DNA from: Maricaulis salignorans
GTDB taxonomy: Bacteria > Pseudomonadota > Alphaproteobacteria > Caulobacterales > Maricaulaceae
Reading direction: 5' to 3'
DNA length: 64,000 bases
NCBI RefSeq assembly: GCF_900103475.1
Contig: NZ_FNHG01000003.1
Span: forward strand, 124,001-188,000
Shown one piece after another: positions 43,934 to 52,603 of the stretch (its first letter is position 1; every line of letters starts with the position of its first letter). The notes beneath the pieces were generated by a model. The model was not told the origin of the DNA. It ran no database searches and saw nothing but the letters and a program-made list of their open reading frames with translations. Made by a program: the position numbers and the translations under genes.

Positions 43934-44995
43934 TCAGTCGAGGAAAGTCATTTCATGCGCGTCGTCAAGCGGCGCGAATGCCGCAGCGACCGCCAGATCG
44001 TCGACTTCGCTCAAACTGGCCGGCGACCAGACCGGCTTATTGTCCTTCTCGATGATGACAGCGCGGACACCTTCATAGAAATCCGTGCCGGTCAGACACC
44101 AGGCGCTCAAGCGCAAATCCTGCCGCATCACGCCCTCAAAGCTCAGGTCCGCACCGGCGCGCAGGGCGGCCAGGGTGAGTTTGAGCGCCGTCGGTGATTT
44201 CCCCGCAAGGATTTTGAGCTGTTTAATCGACCAGGCATCACCGGCCGCCGTCATCCGTTCGATCATCGGCTCGACGCTGTCGCCAGCGAAGGCAGCGTCA
44301 ATCAGCGTCCGTGTCAGCGCCAGATCGCTGTCACCGGGATCGCCGGAGAACTCCTCGAGCAGGACTTCCAGCGCGTCCTCACCGGTAAGATCAGCGCGCT
44401 CAAGCGCTGCAATCAGGGCTTCGGTCTGCGCCGACGGACAGTAATGCGTGGCCAGACCCGCCGCGATGCAATCAGGCGCCTTCAGGCGAGCGCCGGTCAG
44501 GCCCATCCAGGTGCCGATCTCGCCATCGAGTCGCGGCAGGAACCAGGCACCGCCGACATCGGGGTGAAAGCCGATGCCCGTTTCCGGCATGGCGAACATG
44601 GTCCTGTCACCAGCGACGCGGTGGGAACCATGCACTGAAACGCCAACACCGCCGCCCATGACGATGCCGTCAATCAGCGCGACATAGGGTTTGGGATAGT
44701 GATGGATCAGCGTGTTGAGCCGGTATTCATCGCGCCAGAACAGCCAGGCGTCATCATTCCCGGCCTTGCCGCTGTCATGAAGCTTGAGGATGTCGCCGCC
44801 GGCGCAAAACCCTTTCTCCCCGGCCCCGTCAACGACGATGGCCTGCACGGCATCGTCTTGCGCCCAGACCTGCAGCGCCTCGATCATCGCGAGGCACATG
44901 CCATGGGTCAGCGCATTGAGCGCCTTGGGGCGGTTGAGGGTAATGCGGCCGACATGGCCACATTTGCGGGCGATGATTTCGGGTTCTTGGGTCAT
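43934..44995 (-). CDS. 3-hydroxyisobutyryl-CoA hydrolase (enoyl-CoA hydratase family)
   Basis: The 353-residue crotonase-fold protein matches HIBYL-CoA hydrolase, which releases free 3-hydroxyisobutyrate in valine breakdown. Evidence includes ITLNRPKALNALTHGM, GFCAGGDILKLHDSG (oxyanion hole), DGIVMGGGVGVSVHGSHRVAGDRTMFAMPETGIGFHPDVGGAWFLPRL (catalytic Glu in MPE) and the C-terminal EGVRAVIIEKDNKPVWSPASL. The length is longer than simple enoyl-CoA hydratases (~260) and fits the hydrolase. Its start codon overlaps the vapC stop by ATGA. Genes before and after belong to the same pathway. Confidence 0.92.
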   Translation of the reverse strand: MTQEPEIIARKCGHVGRITLNRPKALNALTHGMCLAMIEALQVWAQDDAVQAIVVDGAGEKGFCAGGDILKLHDSGKAGNDDAWLFWRDEYRLNTLIHHYPKPYVALIDGIVMGGGVGVSVHGSHRVAGDRTMFAMPETGIGFHPDVGGAWFLPRLDGEIGTWMGLTGARLKAPDCIAAGLATHYCPSAQTEALIAALERADLTGEDALEVLLEEFSGDPGDSDLALTRTLIDAAFAGDSVEPMIERMTAAGDAWSIKQLKILAGKSPTALKLTLAALRAGADLSFEGVMRQDLRLSAWCLTGTDFYEGVRAVIIEKDNKPVWSPASLSEVDDLAVAAAFAPLDDAHEMTFLD

Positions 44996-45426
44996 GATCC
45001 ACTCGGTTCGCTCAAATCATGACAAGGGATGGCGTTTGCCCGCGCCACCGTCAACAGGGCTTTGTCCCTCGATGCCAGTTCGCCGCCGGATTCGATGGCG
45101 AGCGCGAGATAGGCGGCGTCAAACAGGCTGAGCCCCGCGGCCCTTGCAAAGGCCGTCAGTTCAAAGATCTGGCCAGTAAAGCGCGGCGGAAGAACTGTGA
45201 TATGCAGGTCATGGAGTTCGCCAAGGGTGGCCGCCAATTCGACGCTGCCGCGCGCCGCCGAACGGCGCAGCAAATTCCCGGTCTCCCAGGCGAAGACATC
45301 CGGCGCAATCAACCGATAGCGAGGCAGCTCATCGAGGAAAGCGTCACTGCGCGGCCCTGCCTGCGCCCGCAGCACCCAGGCGAGCGCGGCAGACGCATCA
45401 ACGACGAGCGGTTTTAACTCCGCCAC
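44992..45426 (-). CDS. vapC: VapC-type PIN-domain toxin
   Basis: A 144-residue PIN-domain ribonuclease. The four acidic metal ligands are visible: Asp10 (VVDASAALAW), Glu48 (FAWETGN), Asp103 (LSLFDAAYLALA) and Asp121 (LASRDKALL). It starts at a GTG inside the last codons of vapB (13-base overlap). Its stop overlaps the start of the HIBYL-CoA hydrolase gene by ATGA. VapC toxins usually cleave tRNA or rRNA; the target here is unknown. Confidence 0.9.
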   Translation of the reverse strand: MAELKPLVVDASAALAWVLRAQAGPRSDAFLDELPRYRLIAPDVFAWETGNLLRRSAARGSVELAATLGELHDLHITVLPPRFTGQIFELTAFARAAGLSLFDAAYLALAIESGGELASRDKALLTVARANAIPCHDLSEPSGS

Positions 45427-45677
45427 GCGTCAGCCCGGAACTCTTCCCAGCTCAGTCCGTCGAGCTCGGGACAGGGCTTTTGCGTTTCGCGGAATGCCTT
45501 CAGCTTTGCCACCAGTTCTGCGCCGGAAAGCTTTTTGTCGACATAGGGTTCTTCACGCGACAGTACGGCAATGCGCTTGCCGTGGCGGGTGATCACGATC
45601 GGCCCCTCGCCGCGCTCGACAGCATCGAGCAGCGCCGACAGGCGTGTCTTGGCTTCCAGAACACCGACTTCAAGCAT
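45414..45677 (-). CDS. vapB: VapB-type antitoxin (Phd/YefM family)
   Basis: An 87-residue antitoxin. The N-terminal Phd/YefM DNA-binding domain reads MLEVGVLEAKTRLSALLDAVERGEGPIVITRHGKRIAVLS, and the C-terminal portion (VAKLKAFRETQKPCPELDGLSWEEFRADAW) would wrap the toxin. The ATG at 45677 gives the expected N-terminus; the frame continues upstream without homology. It overlaps vapC by 13 bases, the usual gene order (antitoxin first). Phd/VapB complexes autorepress their promoter, which could lie at 45678-45729. Confidence 0.9.
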   Translation of the reverse strand: MLEVGVLEAKTRLSALLDAVERGEGPIVITRHGKRIAVLSREEPYVDKKLSGAELVAKLKAFRETQKPCPELDGLSWEEFRADAWRS

Positions 45678-45729
45678 GCCGCACCTCTGACCATAAACAT
45701 AGTCAGAATAGCAAATCAGAGCGCGTGCG

Positions 45730-46134
45730 TCATTCGAAAAACTCGCGCACCACCCATTCGTCCTCGACCCATTCCGGCTCAAACGAGGCGAATACCAGAC
45801 CGACCCAGCCGAAGCGGGCGTCGGGCGCACGGGCGGCGAGTTCGGCGTCCTGCTGCAGCGGCACCCAGCACACCAGATCACCGGGCTGCAGCGCCTGTTT
45901 CGGGGCAAAAGTGGTGCGAGAAATGACCACGAAACCACCGTCTTCCGATGCCACTTTCAGGGTCAGCTCCGCGCAGCCATCGCCTTCATCGCGCAGGCCA
46001 CCCTCCGCGACGGATTCCAGCACCATGGCCAGCATCGGATGCTCCGGCACGATCAAGGTGTCGTGCTCGGCACAGGCATGTTCAAAGGCCTCCATGGAGG
46101 AGCCGAACGTCCGCTGGGGTGTGTCTTCAGTCAT
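45730..46134 (-). CDS. Hypothetical protein
   Basis: A 134-residue acidic cytoplasmic protein from ATG 46134 (MTEDTPQRTFGSSMEAFEHACAEHD). It contains TLIVPEHPMLAMVLESVAEGG, FVVISRTTFAPKQALQPGDLVCWVPLQQD and FGWVGLVFASFEPEW; I do not recognise the family. It lies between the acyl-CoA dehydrogenase and vapB on the same strand and may be part of the valine-degradation transcript. No signal peptide or membrane segment is seen. Confidence 0.65.
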   Translation of the reverse strand: MTEDTPQRTFGSSMEAFEHACAEHDTLIVPEHPMLAMVLESVAEGGLRDEGDGCAELTLKVASEDGGFVVISRTTFAPKQALQPGDLVCWVPLQQDAELAARAPDARFGWVGLVFASFEPEWVEDEWVVREFFE

Positions 46135-46170
46135 GCCGGCTCCTGCTCTTCGCCTGGTCACATTTCGAAC

Positions 46171-46195
46171 CGCAAAACCGGTTCCCACTTTTGCG
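46171..46195. repeat. Palindromic intergenic repeat element
   Basis: CGCAAAA (46171-46177), an 11-base spacer containing CCGGTTCCCAC, and TTTTGCG (46189-46195) form a hairpin preceded by TTTCGAAC. The word resembles a short dispersed palindromic element I recall from intergenic regions of many alphaproteobacteria. Only one copy is in the window, so the repeat status cannot be proved here. It sits between the acyl-CoA dehydrogenase and the hypothetical gene. Confidence 0.45.
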
Positions 46196-46205
46196 ACAAA
46201 CGCTC

Positions 46206-47351
46206 CTATCGCATCAAATCCTTGGCGATGATGACGCGCATGATTTCATTGGTGCCTTCCAGGATCTGGTGCACCCGCAGATCGCGCACGATGCGCTCCA
46301 TCGGATAATCCTTGAGATAGCCATAGCCGCCATGCAGCTGCAGCGCCTGGTTGGCAATGTCGAAACAGGCATCGGTCGCAAAACGCTTGGCCATGGCGCA
46401 ATATTTGGCGGCCGAGGGGTCATTCGCATCGACCGAGGCGGCGGCGCGATAGAGCATGAGGCGCGAGGCCTCCAGCTCGGTTGCCATGTCAGCCAGCTTG
46501 AATTGCGAGACCTGGAACTGGCCGATCGGGCGGCCGAATTGCTGCCGCGTCGAGACATAGTCCAGCGCCAGATCGAGCGCTTCGCTGGCGCCGCCAAGCG
46601 AACAGGCGCCGATATTGATGCGGCCGCCATTGAGACCCTTCATCGCCAGGGTAAAGCCCATGCCTTCGTCGGCCAGACGATTGGCGACGGGAACGCGGCA
46701 ATCGGCAAAATTGACGATCCGGGTCGGCTGGGCATTCCAGCCCATCTTTTTTTCATTGGCACCGAAGGTGAGGCCGGGCGTGTCCTTCTCGACGACAAGG
46801 GTCGAGATGCCCTTGGGGCCATCGCCGCCGGTGCGGCACATGACGATGTAATAGTCGGATGTCCCGGCGCCGGAGATGAAGGCCTTGGCGCCATTGAGGA
46901 TGTAGTGATCACCATCGCGCACGGCCTTGGTGCGCAGGCTCGCGGCGTCGGAACCGGCACCTGGCTCGGTCAGGCAATAGGAAGCGATCTTGTCCATCGA
47001 CATCATGTCGGGGAGGAAGCGCTGGCGCTGTTCTTCCGTGCCCCAGGTGTCGATCATCCAGGAACACATATTGTGGATCGACAGGAAGGCCGCGGTTGCG
47101 ACACATCCGCGCGATAATTGCTCGAAAATCAGGCAGGCATCGAGGCGCGACAGGCCGGAGCCGCCAACATCCTCGCGGGTATAGATACCGGCAAAGCCCA
47201 TCGCCGCAGCATCGCGCAGCGCGTCGACCGGGAAATGCTTGTCCTCATCCCACTTTGCCGCATTGGGTTTGAGGCGGTCGTTCGAGAAATTGCGGGCGGC
47301 GTCCTGAATCAGTATCTGATCTTCAGTGAGAGCGAAGTGCACAGCGGGCAT
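46206..47351 (-). CDS. Acyl-CoA dehydrogenase, probable isobutyryl-CoA dehydrogenase
   Basis: The 381-residue FAD enzyme has the acyl-CoA dehydrogenase fold: [71 protein letters not shown]. The catalytic base is Glu365 in ILEGTNEI. The C-terminal [14 protein letters not shown] block is close to human ACAD8 and bacterial isobutyryl-CoA dehydrogenases, and downstream genes (HIBYL-CoA hydrolase, HIBADH) perform later valine steps. The ATG at 47351 ([12 protein letters not shown]) is the natural start; a long frame upstream is antisense to hemB. An enoyl-CoA hydratase for the intermediate step is not in the window. Confidence 0.92.
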   Translation of the reverse strand: MPAVHFALTEDQILIQDAARNFSNDRLKPNAAKWDEDKHFPVDALRDAAAMGFAGIYTREDVGGSGLSRLDACLIFEQLSRGCVATAAFLSIHNMCSWMIDTWGTEEQRQRFLPDMMSMDKIASYCLTEPGAGSDAASLRTKAVRDGDHYILNGAKAFISGAGTSDYYIVMCRTGGDGPKGISTLVVEKDTPGLTFGANEKKMGWNAQPTRIVNFADCRVPVANRLADEGMGFTLAMKGLNGGRINIGACSLGGASEALDLALDYVSTRQQFGRPIGQFQVSQFKLADMATELEASRLMLYRAAASVDANDPSAAKYCAMAKRFATDACFDIANQALQLHGGYGYLKDYPMERIVRDLRVHQILEGTNEIMRVIIAKDLMR

Positions 47352-47433
47352 CCTGTCGGCTATGAGTGTTTGGCATGGCGTATCGTGACCGCGCCAAAGC
47401 CGCAAGTTCGTGCCGCAAGTTTGTGATGTTTGA

Positions 47434-48435
<1,002 letters not shown>

Positions 48436-48477
48436 TCAACAAGCATTAAGGCCAATTGTTGGGAACGTTCTAAGACC

Positions 48478-48999
48478 ATGAGATATCTACCAACCGCATT
48501 TGCCCAACTCGCCTTCGCGTGGAAGCTCTACAACTACGCTCTCGACGGCAATATTGATTTCGGAAAACTAGATATTCCGGTCACCTTCCAGGAAGATGGT
48601 CAAATCCTCGTATTGCCTGATCGCATATTCGATAATGAGAACGATTTCATTTTGGCGTTCCAGAACCAGCTTTGCGTCGCGTTCGGCGCCGCTGCTATCA
48701 CGTTGAATCGATCACGGGAGGAGGCTGGAATCACCCTCCCTGATCCGATCCAAAGTGAACAAGATCAGTGCGTCGCGCTAACATATCAAATTCGCAATGC
48801 TTTCGCCCATGACATCTCCGAGCCAAAATGGGATTTGAGGAAAAAACGGTACGCCCGGGAATACGAATTCGGGGGCATCCGAGTAGACCTCCGGAACGTC
48901 GGAGATAAAGCCTTCGAGTATCAAGACATCGGAGGACCCGACGTTCTATTTCGCATACGGGAGTATGCCGAAGCCAGTCTCTTTGCGGAGCTGAGATGA
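48478..48999 (+). CDS. Hypothetical protein with a HEPN-like Rx4H motif
   Basis: A 173-residue cytoplasmic protein in lower-GC sequence than its neighbours, suggesting horizontal origin. It is predominantly helical at first (AFAQLAFAWKLYNYALDG), then contains LTYQIRNAFAHDISEPKW, where Arg106-Asn107...His111 fits the Rx4-6H motif of HEPN ribonucleases (with a polar residue after Arg). The C-terminal part (GGIRVDLRNVGDKAFEYQDIGGPDVLFRIREYA) looks beta-rich. I do not recognise a named family. It starts 42 bases after hemB and overlaps the next gene by ATGA. No antitoxin-like partner is adjacent. Confidence 0.6.
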   Translation: MRYLPTAFAQLAFAWKLYNYALDGNIDFGKLDIPVTFQEDGQILVLPDRIFDNENDFILAFQNQLCVAFGAAAITLNRSREEAGITLPDPIQSEQDQCVALTYQIRNAFAHDISEPKWDLRKKRYAREYEFGGIRVDLRNVGDKAFEYQDIGGPDVLFRIREYAEASLFAELR

Positions 49000-50162
49000 C
49001 CAGTTTTGATCCCAAAATGATGACCTCCCCTTCCCGCGAATCCCTCACCGCCCAGGCGATGCACGCCATCGACGCCGCCACCGGTGCCGTGATCCCGCCG
49101 ATCCATCCGGCGACGACCTTTGCGCGTGATGCCGATAATCAGCTGATCGGCGAGACGGATTATCGCCGCCCGGCCGGGCCGAATGAATTCCAGGCTGCCC
49201 GGGTGCTGGCGATGCTGGAGGGCGCACCGGAGGCCAAACTCTTCGCATCCGGCATGGCGGCGATTGCGGCGGTGGTCGAGAGTGTGCCGACGGACGGCCA
49301 TGTCGTGGCGCAGAGCGAGATGTATTATGGCGCCAAGGCGCTGCTCCAACGCGCCGCCGCCAAGGGGCGGATCACGCTTGATCTGGTTTCGCCGGGCGAT
49401 ACCGCGGCGCTGAAAGCCGCCTGCAAGCCCGGCACCGATCTGGTGTGGATTGAAAGCCCGGCCAACCCGTCCTGGGCGATTGTCGATATTGCGGCGAGCG
49501 CCGAAATTGCCCATGCGGCGGGCGCGACGCTGGCGATCGACTCAACCTGTGCCCCGCCCTGCACCACCCAGGCGCTGAGCCTGGGCGCCGATATCGTGAT
49601 GCATTCGGCGACGAAATATATCAACGGCCATTCCGATGTGCTCGCCGGCGTTCTGGCCACACGTGAGCTCAATGATCGCTGGGCCAAGATCACCGAGATC
49701 CATACCCGCACCGGCGCCATTCCCGGCGCTTTCGAGACCTGGCTGATGCTGCGCGGTCTGCGTACGCTGTGGGTCCGGTTTGCCCGCCAGAGCGAAACCG
49801 CGATGTTCCTGGCCGAGAAACTTTCCGGCCACCCGGCTCTGGACGCCGTGCTCTATCCCGGCCTGCCAAGCCATCCCGGCCACGCCATCGCGGCGCGCCA
49901 GATGACGGACGGGTTTGGCGGCCTGTTCTCGCTGCGGCTCAAGGGCGGCTATGACGCGGCGCGCAAGCTGGCTTCGGGCACAAAGCTCTTCATTCAGGCC
50001 ACTTCGGTGGGCGGGGTGGAAAGTCTGATCGAGCATCGCAAGCCCATCGAGGGTCCCGCCAGTCCGACACCGGATGATCTGGTGCGCGTTTCGGTCGGGC
50101 TGGAACGGGCCGAGGATTTGCTCGCCGATCTGGAGCAAGCGCTGGCACCGGCGCAGGGCTGA
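48996..50162 (+). CDS. Transsulfuration-family PLP enzyme (cystathionine gamma-synthase/lyase or methionine gamma-lyase type)
   Basis: The 388-residue protein belongs to the Cys/Met metabolism PLP family. Lys207 (HSATKYINGHSD) binds PLP, with Asp182 (AIDSTCAPP). IPPIHPATTFARDADNQ, YRRPAGPNEFQAARVLAMLEGA and FASGMAAIAAVV are family blocks. The exact reaction is not decidable from sequence: YRRPAGPN differs from the YxRxxNPT pattern of MetB/MetC. The start at 48996 overlaps the HEPN-like stop (ATGA) with GGAG in front; an ATG at 49017/49020 is an alternative that matches typical N-termini. It is a paralogue of metC at 9663. Confidence 0.85.
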   Translation: MTSFDPKMMTSPSRESLTAQAMHAIDAATGAVIPPIHPATTFARDADNQLIGETDYRRPAGPNEFQAARVLAMLEGAPEAKLFASGMAAIAAVVESVPTDGHVVAQSEMYYGAKALLQRAAAKGRITLDLVSPGDTAALKAACKPGTDLVWIESPANPSWAIVDIAASAEIAHAAGATLAIDSTCAPPCTTQALSLGADIVMHSATKYINGHSDVLAGVLATRELNDRWAKITEIHTRTGAIPGAFETWLMLRGLRTLWVRFARQSETAMFLAEKLSGHPALDAVLYPGLPSHPGHAIAARQMTDGFGGLFSLRLKGGYDAARKLASGTKLFIQATSVGGVESLIEHRKPIEGPASPTPDDLVRVSVGLERAEDLLADLEQALAPAQG

Positions 50163-50178
50163 CCCAAAGGTCAGCCCT
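50155..50178 (+). terminator. Hairpin across the stop codon of the PLP enzyme gene
   Basis: AGGGCTGACC-CAAA-GGTCAGCCCT is a perfect 10-bp stem that includes the TGA stop at 50160-50162. It is followed by ATATATTG, not by a proper T-run, so termination strength is uncertain. Just downstream, AGCATTCC is repeated with 10-base spacing (50189-50206). Nothing else is seen in 50179-50317. Confidence 0.5.
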
Positions 50179-50317
50179 ATATATTGAGAGCATTCCGTAG
50201 CATTCCACTACATGTTGACGGTTTAAGCTTGCGCCCCGATCAGCATCGGGCGTAACGTCTGCCCTATGTTGTGGTTCAAGTGCGTAGTTTTCCAATAAAC
50301 ACTCTGGGGAGAAACTC

Positions 50318-50644
50318 ATGTCACTGGACAAGATCATCTGGGCCATCGGGGCCGTCGTCGCGATTATCTTCGCCTTCGTCAGTTTCGAAATGGCCGGCCT
50401 CATCCTGGCCATTCTCGGCCTGGTTTGCGGCTTCTTCATCAAGGGCGATCATCGCCGCGCTGTCATCCTGGCCGCCATTTTCCTTGCGGTCGGCGGGGCT
50501 TCAGCCCTGGGCGCCATCCCGACGGTTGGCACCTATCTGACCGCGATCTTCAGCAATTACGGCGCCGTATTGTCCGCCGCATCGCTGATGGTGATCGTCA
50601 TGGCCACGGCCGAACGCCTCATTCCCGGCATGTCGAGCGAATAG
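50318..50644 (+). CDS. Small inner-membrane protein of unknown function
   Basis: A 108-residue protein with three or four predicted membrane segments (IIWAIGAVVAIIFAFVSFEMAG, LILAILGLVCGFFI, AVILAAIFLAVGGASALG, and YGAVLSAASLMVIVMATAE), with KGDHRR as a basic cytoplasmic loop. A clear ribosome-binding site (GGGGAG) precedes the ATG. I recognise no characterised family; similar short hydrophobic proteins occur in Caulobacterales. It is monocistronic and ends in a terminator. Confidence 0.75.
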   Translation: MSLDKIIWAIGAVVAIIFAFVSFEMAGLILAILGLVCGFFIKGDHRRAVILAAIFLAVGGASALGAIPTVGTYLTAIFSNYGAVLSAASLMVIVMATAERLIPGMSSE

Positions 50645-50675
50645 GCACCGCCCCGGTCAGACCAAAGACCGCGAA

Positions 50676-50710
50676 GAGCTCCGGACCCCGGTCCGGAGCT
50701 CGTTTCGTTC
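50676..50710 (+). terminator. Rho-independent terminator after the small membrane protein gene
   Basis: GAGCTCCGGAC-CCCG-GTCCGGAGCTC gives a perfect 11-bp stem followed by GTTTCGTT. It starts 31 bases after the stop codon. Confidence 0.8.
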
Positions 50711-50801
50711 CCGGTCCGGCTTGACTGCATCGGCGGCCAAGCCTATCCAGCCCGCTCAACCAACCGGAGCGTTTATGCGCCTCATACTTGAGTCCTGATA
50801 C

Positions 50802-50822
50802 AGCCCGCTGACGCAGCGGGCT
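50802..50822. terminator. Hairpin upstream of the GNAT gene
   Basis: AGCCCGCTG-ACG-CAGCGGGCT is a perfect 9-bp stem followed by GGTTTGAAAA, lying 67 bases before the GNAT start. It may be a second terminator, or an attenuator-like leader structure. The 50711-50889 interval holds no gene. Confidence 0.45.
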
Positions 50823-50889
50823 GGTTTGAAAACCCCATTCCGCCCGGCCGCCCCGGCGCGGATCGCTTTTCTATTTCAGGAACAGACCA

Positions 50890-51366
50890 TTGAAAAACAC
50901 GCAAAATATCCAGCTTCGTCCCGCCACGCCGGACGATGTCGAGCCCCTGACCGCCCTCTCCTACAAGACGATCCGGGTCAAATATCCCGATATCATCGGG
51001 GCCGATATGGTGGAGGGCTACATCGCCTCCGGGGCAGTGCCGCAATACTATCGTGATCGCAATACCTTCACCCGCGTCGCCGTTCTGGACGGCGAAGTGA
51101 TCGGGGCCTGCGCCCTGCGCGGCAATGCGGTCGATCTGATGATGGTGACCCTCGACCATCATCGCAGCGGCGTCGGTTCGGCGCTCCTGTCCGAGGCCGA
51201 GACCATCCTGTTCGCCGATCATGGTGAGATCAGCCTCGAGAGCTTCCGGGATAACCGGCAAGCGGTCGACTTCTACGCCAAGCATGGCTGGGTGATGCAG
51301 GAAGCCTTCACCGACCCCGATTACGGGATCGCGATGGTGCGCATGACCAAGCAACGCAAGGACTAG
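50890..51366 (+). CDS. GNAT family N-acetyltransferase
   Basis: A 158-residue acetyltransferase of the GNAT fold. The N-terminal IQLRPATPDDVEPLTALSYKTIRV, the acetyl-CoA pyrophosphate loop HHRSGVGSALLSEAE (R/QxxGxG/A) and the C-terminal SLESFRDNRQAVDFYAKHGWVMQE are typical. The start is a TTG at 50890 with AGGAA about ten bases upstream; no better ATG is near. Substrate cannot be inferred. It is followed by a terminator facing the convergent TRIC-family gene. Confidence 0.85.
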   Translation: MKNTQNIQLRPATPDDVEPLTALSYKTIRVKYPDIIGADMVEGYIASGAVPQYYRDRNTFTRVAVLDGEVIGACALRGNAVDLMMVTLDHHRSGVGSALLSEAETILFADHGEISLESFRDNRQAVDFYAKHGWVMQEAFTDPDYGIAMVRMTKQRKD

Positions 51367-51373
51367 GCAGAGG

Positions 51374-51410
51374 GACCCGGCCTCGCCGCAGGGCGGTGCC
51401 GGGTCTTGTC
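51374..51410. terminator. Hairpin between the GNAT and TRIC-family genes
   Basis: GACCCGGC (51374-51381) pairs with GCCGGGTC (51398-51405), with an inner CGCC/GGCG pairing, followed by TTGTCC. It lies between two convergent genes, 7 bases after the GNAT stop and 12 bases past the opposite stop. Confidence 0.6.
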
Positions 51411-51422
51411 CTGCACCGGCGG

Positions 51423-52052
51423 CTAATCGCCAATCGTGATTGCCGGCAGCGACCATTTGAACTGGATGGCGCAGCCACGCAGAACGAAGGCGAACAGGGC
51501 CGCACCGATCGTCACCCAGCTCGGATCGAGCCCGAGCGCCATGCCAGTGACATAGGCGGCCGCGCCGGCCAGGGCCGCGAGCGCATAGATATCCTCGCGC
51601 AGGACCAGGGGCACATCATTGACGATGATATCGCGCAGCAGCCCGCCAAAGGCGGCACTCATCACGCCAGTGAGCAGCGCAATCGTCCAGTGGGCGCCGG
51701 CGTCCAGGCCTGCACGCGCGCCCAGAACACAGAACACCGCCAGCCCGATCGCATCGGCCCAGATCAGGACGATGCGGCGTGTCGCCAGCCATTGCGCACC
51801 GGGGGCGAGGAAATAGCCCAGCAAGGCGCCGCCGAGCGCGATCCAGAGATATTTCGGCTCGACAATCCAGTAGACCGGCAATTCGCCCAGCAACACATCG
51901 CGCAAGGTACCGCCGCCCATGCCGGCGACGGCCCCGAGGATCGCGGCACCGAAAGGGTCGAGTGATTTGCGCGCAGCCAGCATGCCGCCGGAGAAGGCGA
52001 AAAAGCCGATCCCGGCGAAATCGAGGATCAGGAAGACGGTGCCGACATTCAT
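51423..52052 (-). CDS. TRIC-type cation channel family membrane protein (UPF0126)
   Basis: A 209-residue membrane protein formed by two copies of the UPF0126/TRIC repeat, each with a glycine-rich GGxxRD motif: AGMGGGTLRDVLLGELPVYWI and SAAFGGLLRDIIVNDVPLVLRED. About seven transmembrane segments are predicted. Prokaryotic TRIC homologues form trimeric cation channels; physiological roles in bacteria are poorly known. The ATG at 52052 overlaps the stop of the upstream gene by ATGA. It is last in a four-gene minus-strand operon with a DUF389 protein. Confidence 0.9.
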   Translation of the reverse strand: MNVGTVFLILDFAGIGFFAFSGGMLAARKSLDPFGAAILGAVAGMGGGTLRDVLLGELPVYWIVEPKYLWIALGGALLGYFLAPGAQWLATRRIVLIWADAIGLAVFCVLGARAGLDAGAHWTIALLTGVMSAAFGGLLRDIIVNDVPLVLREDIYALAALAGAAAYVTGMALGLDPSWVTIGAALFAFVLRGCAIQFKWSLPAITIGD

Positions 52053-52603
52053 GCCTGTGACGTCCTGTGTGCACGGACCAGAACGCGCCGTGCCTGCTCG
52101 AAAATCAGCAGATCGGCCAGATCGCGGGCACGCCAGGCCGCCGCCATCAAAACCCCGACCGCGATCGCCCACACCCCCAAAATCACGATCACGGAATCGA
52201 TTTGGCTGAAGCCGAGCCGGGTCCAGATTTCCGGATCGATCTCATTGATCCCGATGGTTGCACCAACTGGCAGGGTCACCATCAACAGGGCATAGGCTCG
52301 AAAGGTCCGGTCAACCTTTCCGGCATTCAGCTCGGCATAGGTCTTGAGAAAGTCGATCTGGGCGTCATCCAGCCCGCCAAGCAGGCCCAGTCCGATCTTC
52401 CAGTGGCTCGCCTGTGTGAGCGGCGTGAGCTGGTCATTGCCGAAATGGTGCAGGCTGCGCCGCGAGAAACCGGCAAACAGGATCAGGCGCAATGTGGTGA
52501 AGTTCCGGGTCAGCCGCTCCCACACGCCCATCGCCATGGCGTCGGTGCGGATCAAACCGGTCGCGTCAGCCGTCCTGGTTGAGGTCATCTCATCGTCTTT
52601 CAT
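52049..52603 (-). CDS. Hypothetical membrane protein
   Basis: A 184-residue protein with two membrane segments in the C-terminal half (about AYALLMVTLPVGATIG, and VIVILGVWAIAVGVLMAAAW). The N-terminal half is soluble and helical (VWERLTRNFTTLRLILFAGFSRRSLHHFGNDQ). I recognise no family. Its start overlaps the DUF389 stop and its stop overlaps the TRIC start (both ATGA), so it is surely co-translated with those two membrane proteins. Confidence 0.72.
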   Translation of the reverse strand: MKDDEMTSTRTADATGLIRTDAMAMGVWERLTRNFTTLRLILFAGFSRRSLHHFGNDQLTPLTQASHWKIGLGLLGGLDDAQIDFLKTYAELNAGKVDRTFRAYALLMVTLPVGATIGINEIDPEIWTRLGFSQIDSVIVILGVWAIAVGVLMAAAWRARDLADLLIFEQARRVLVRAHRTSQA

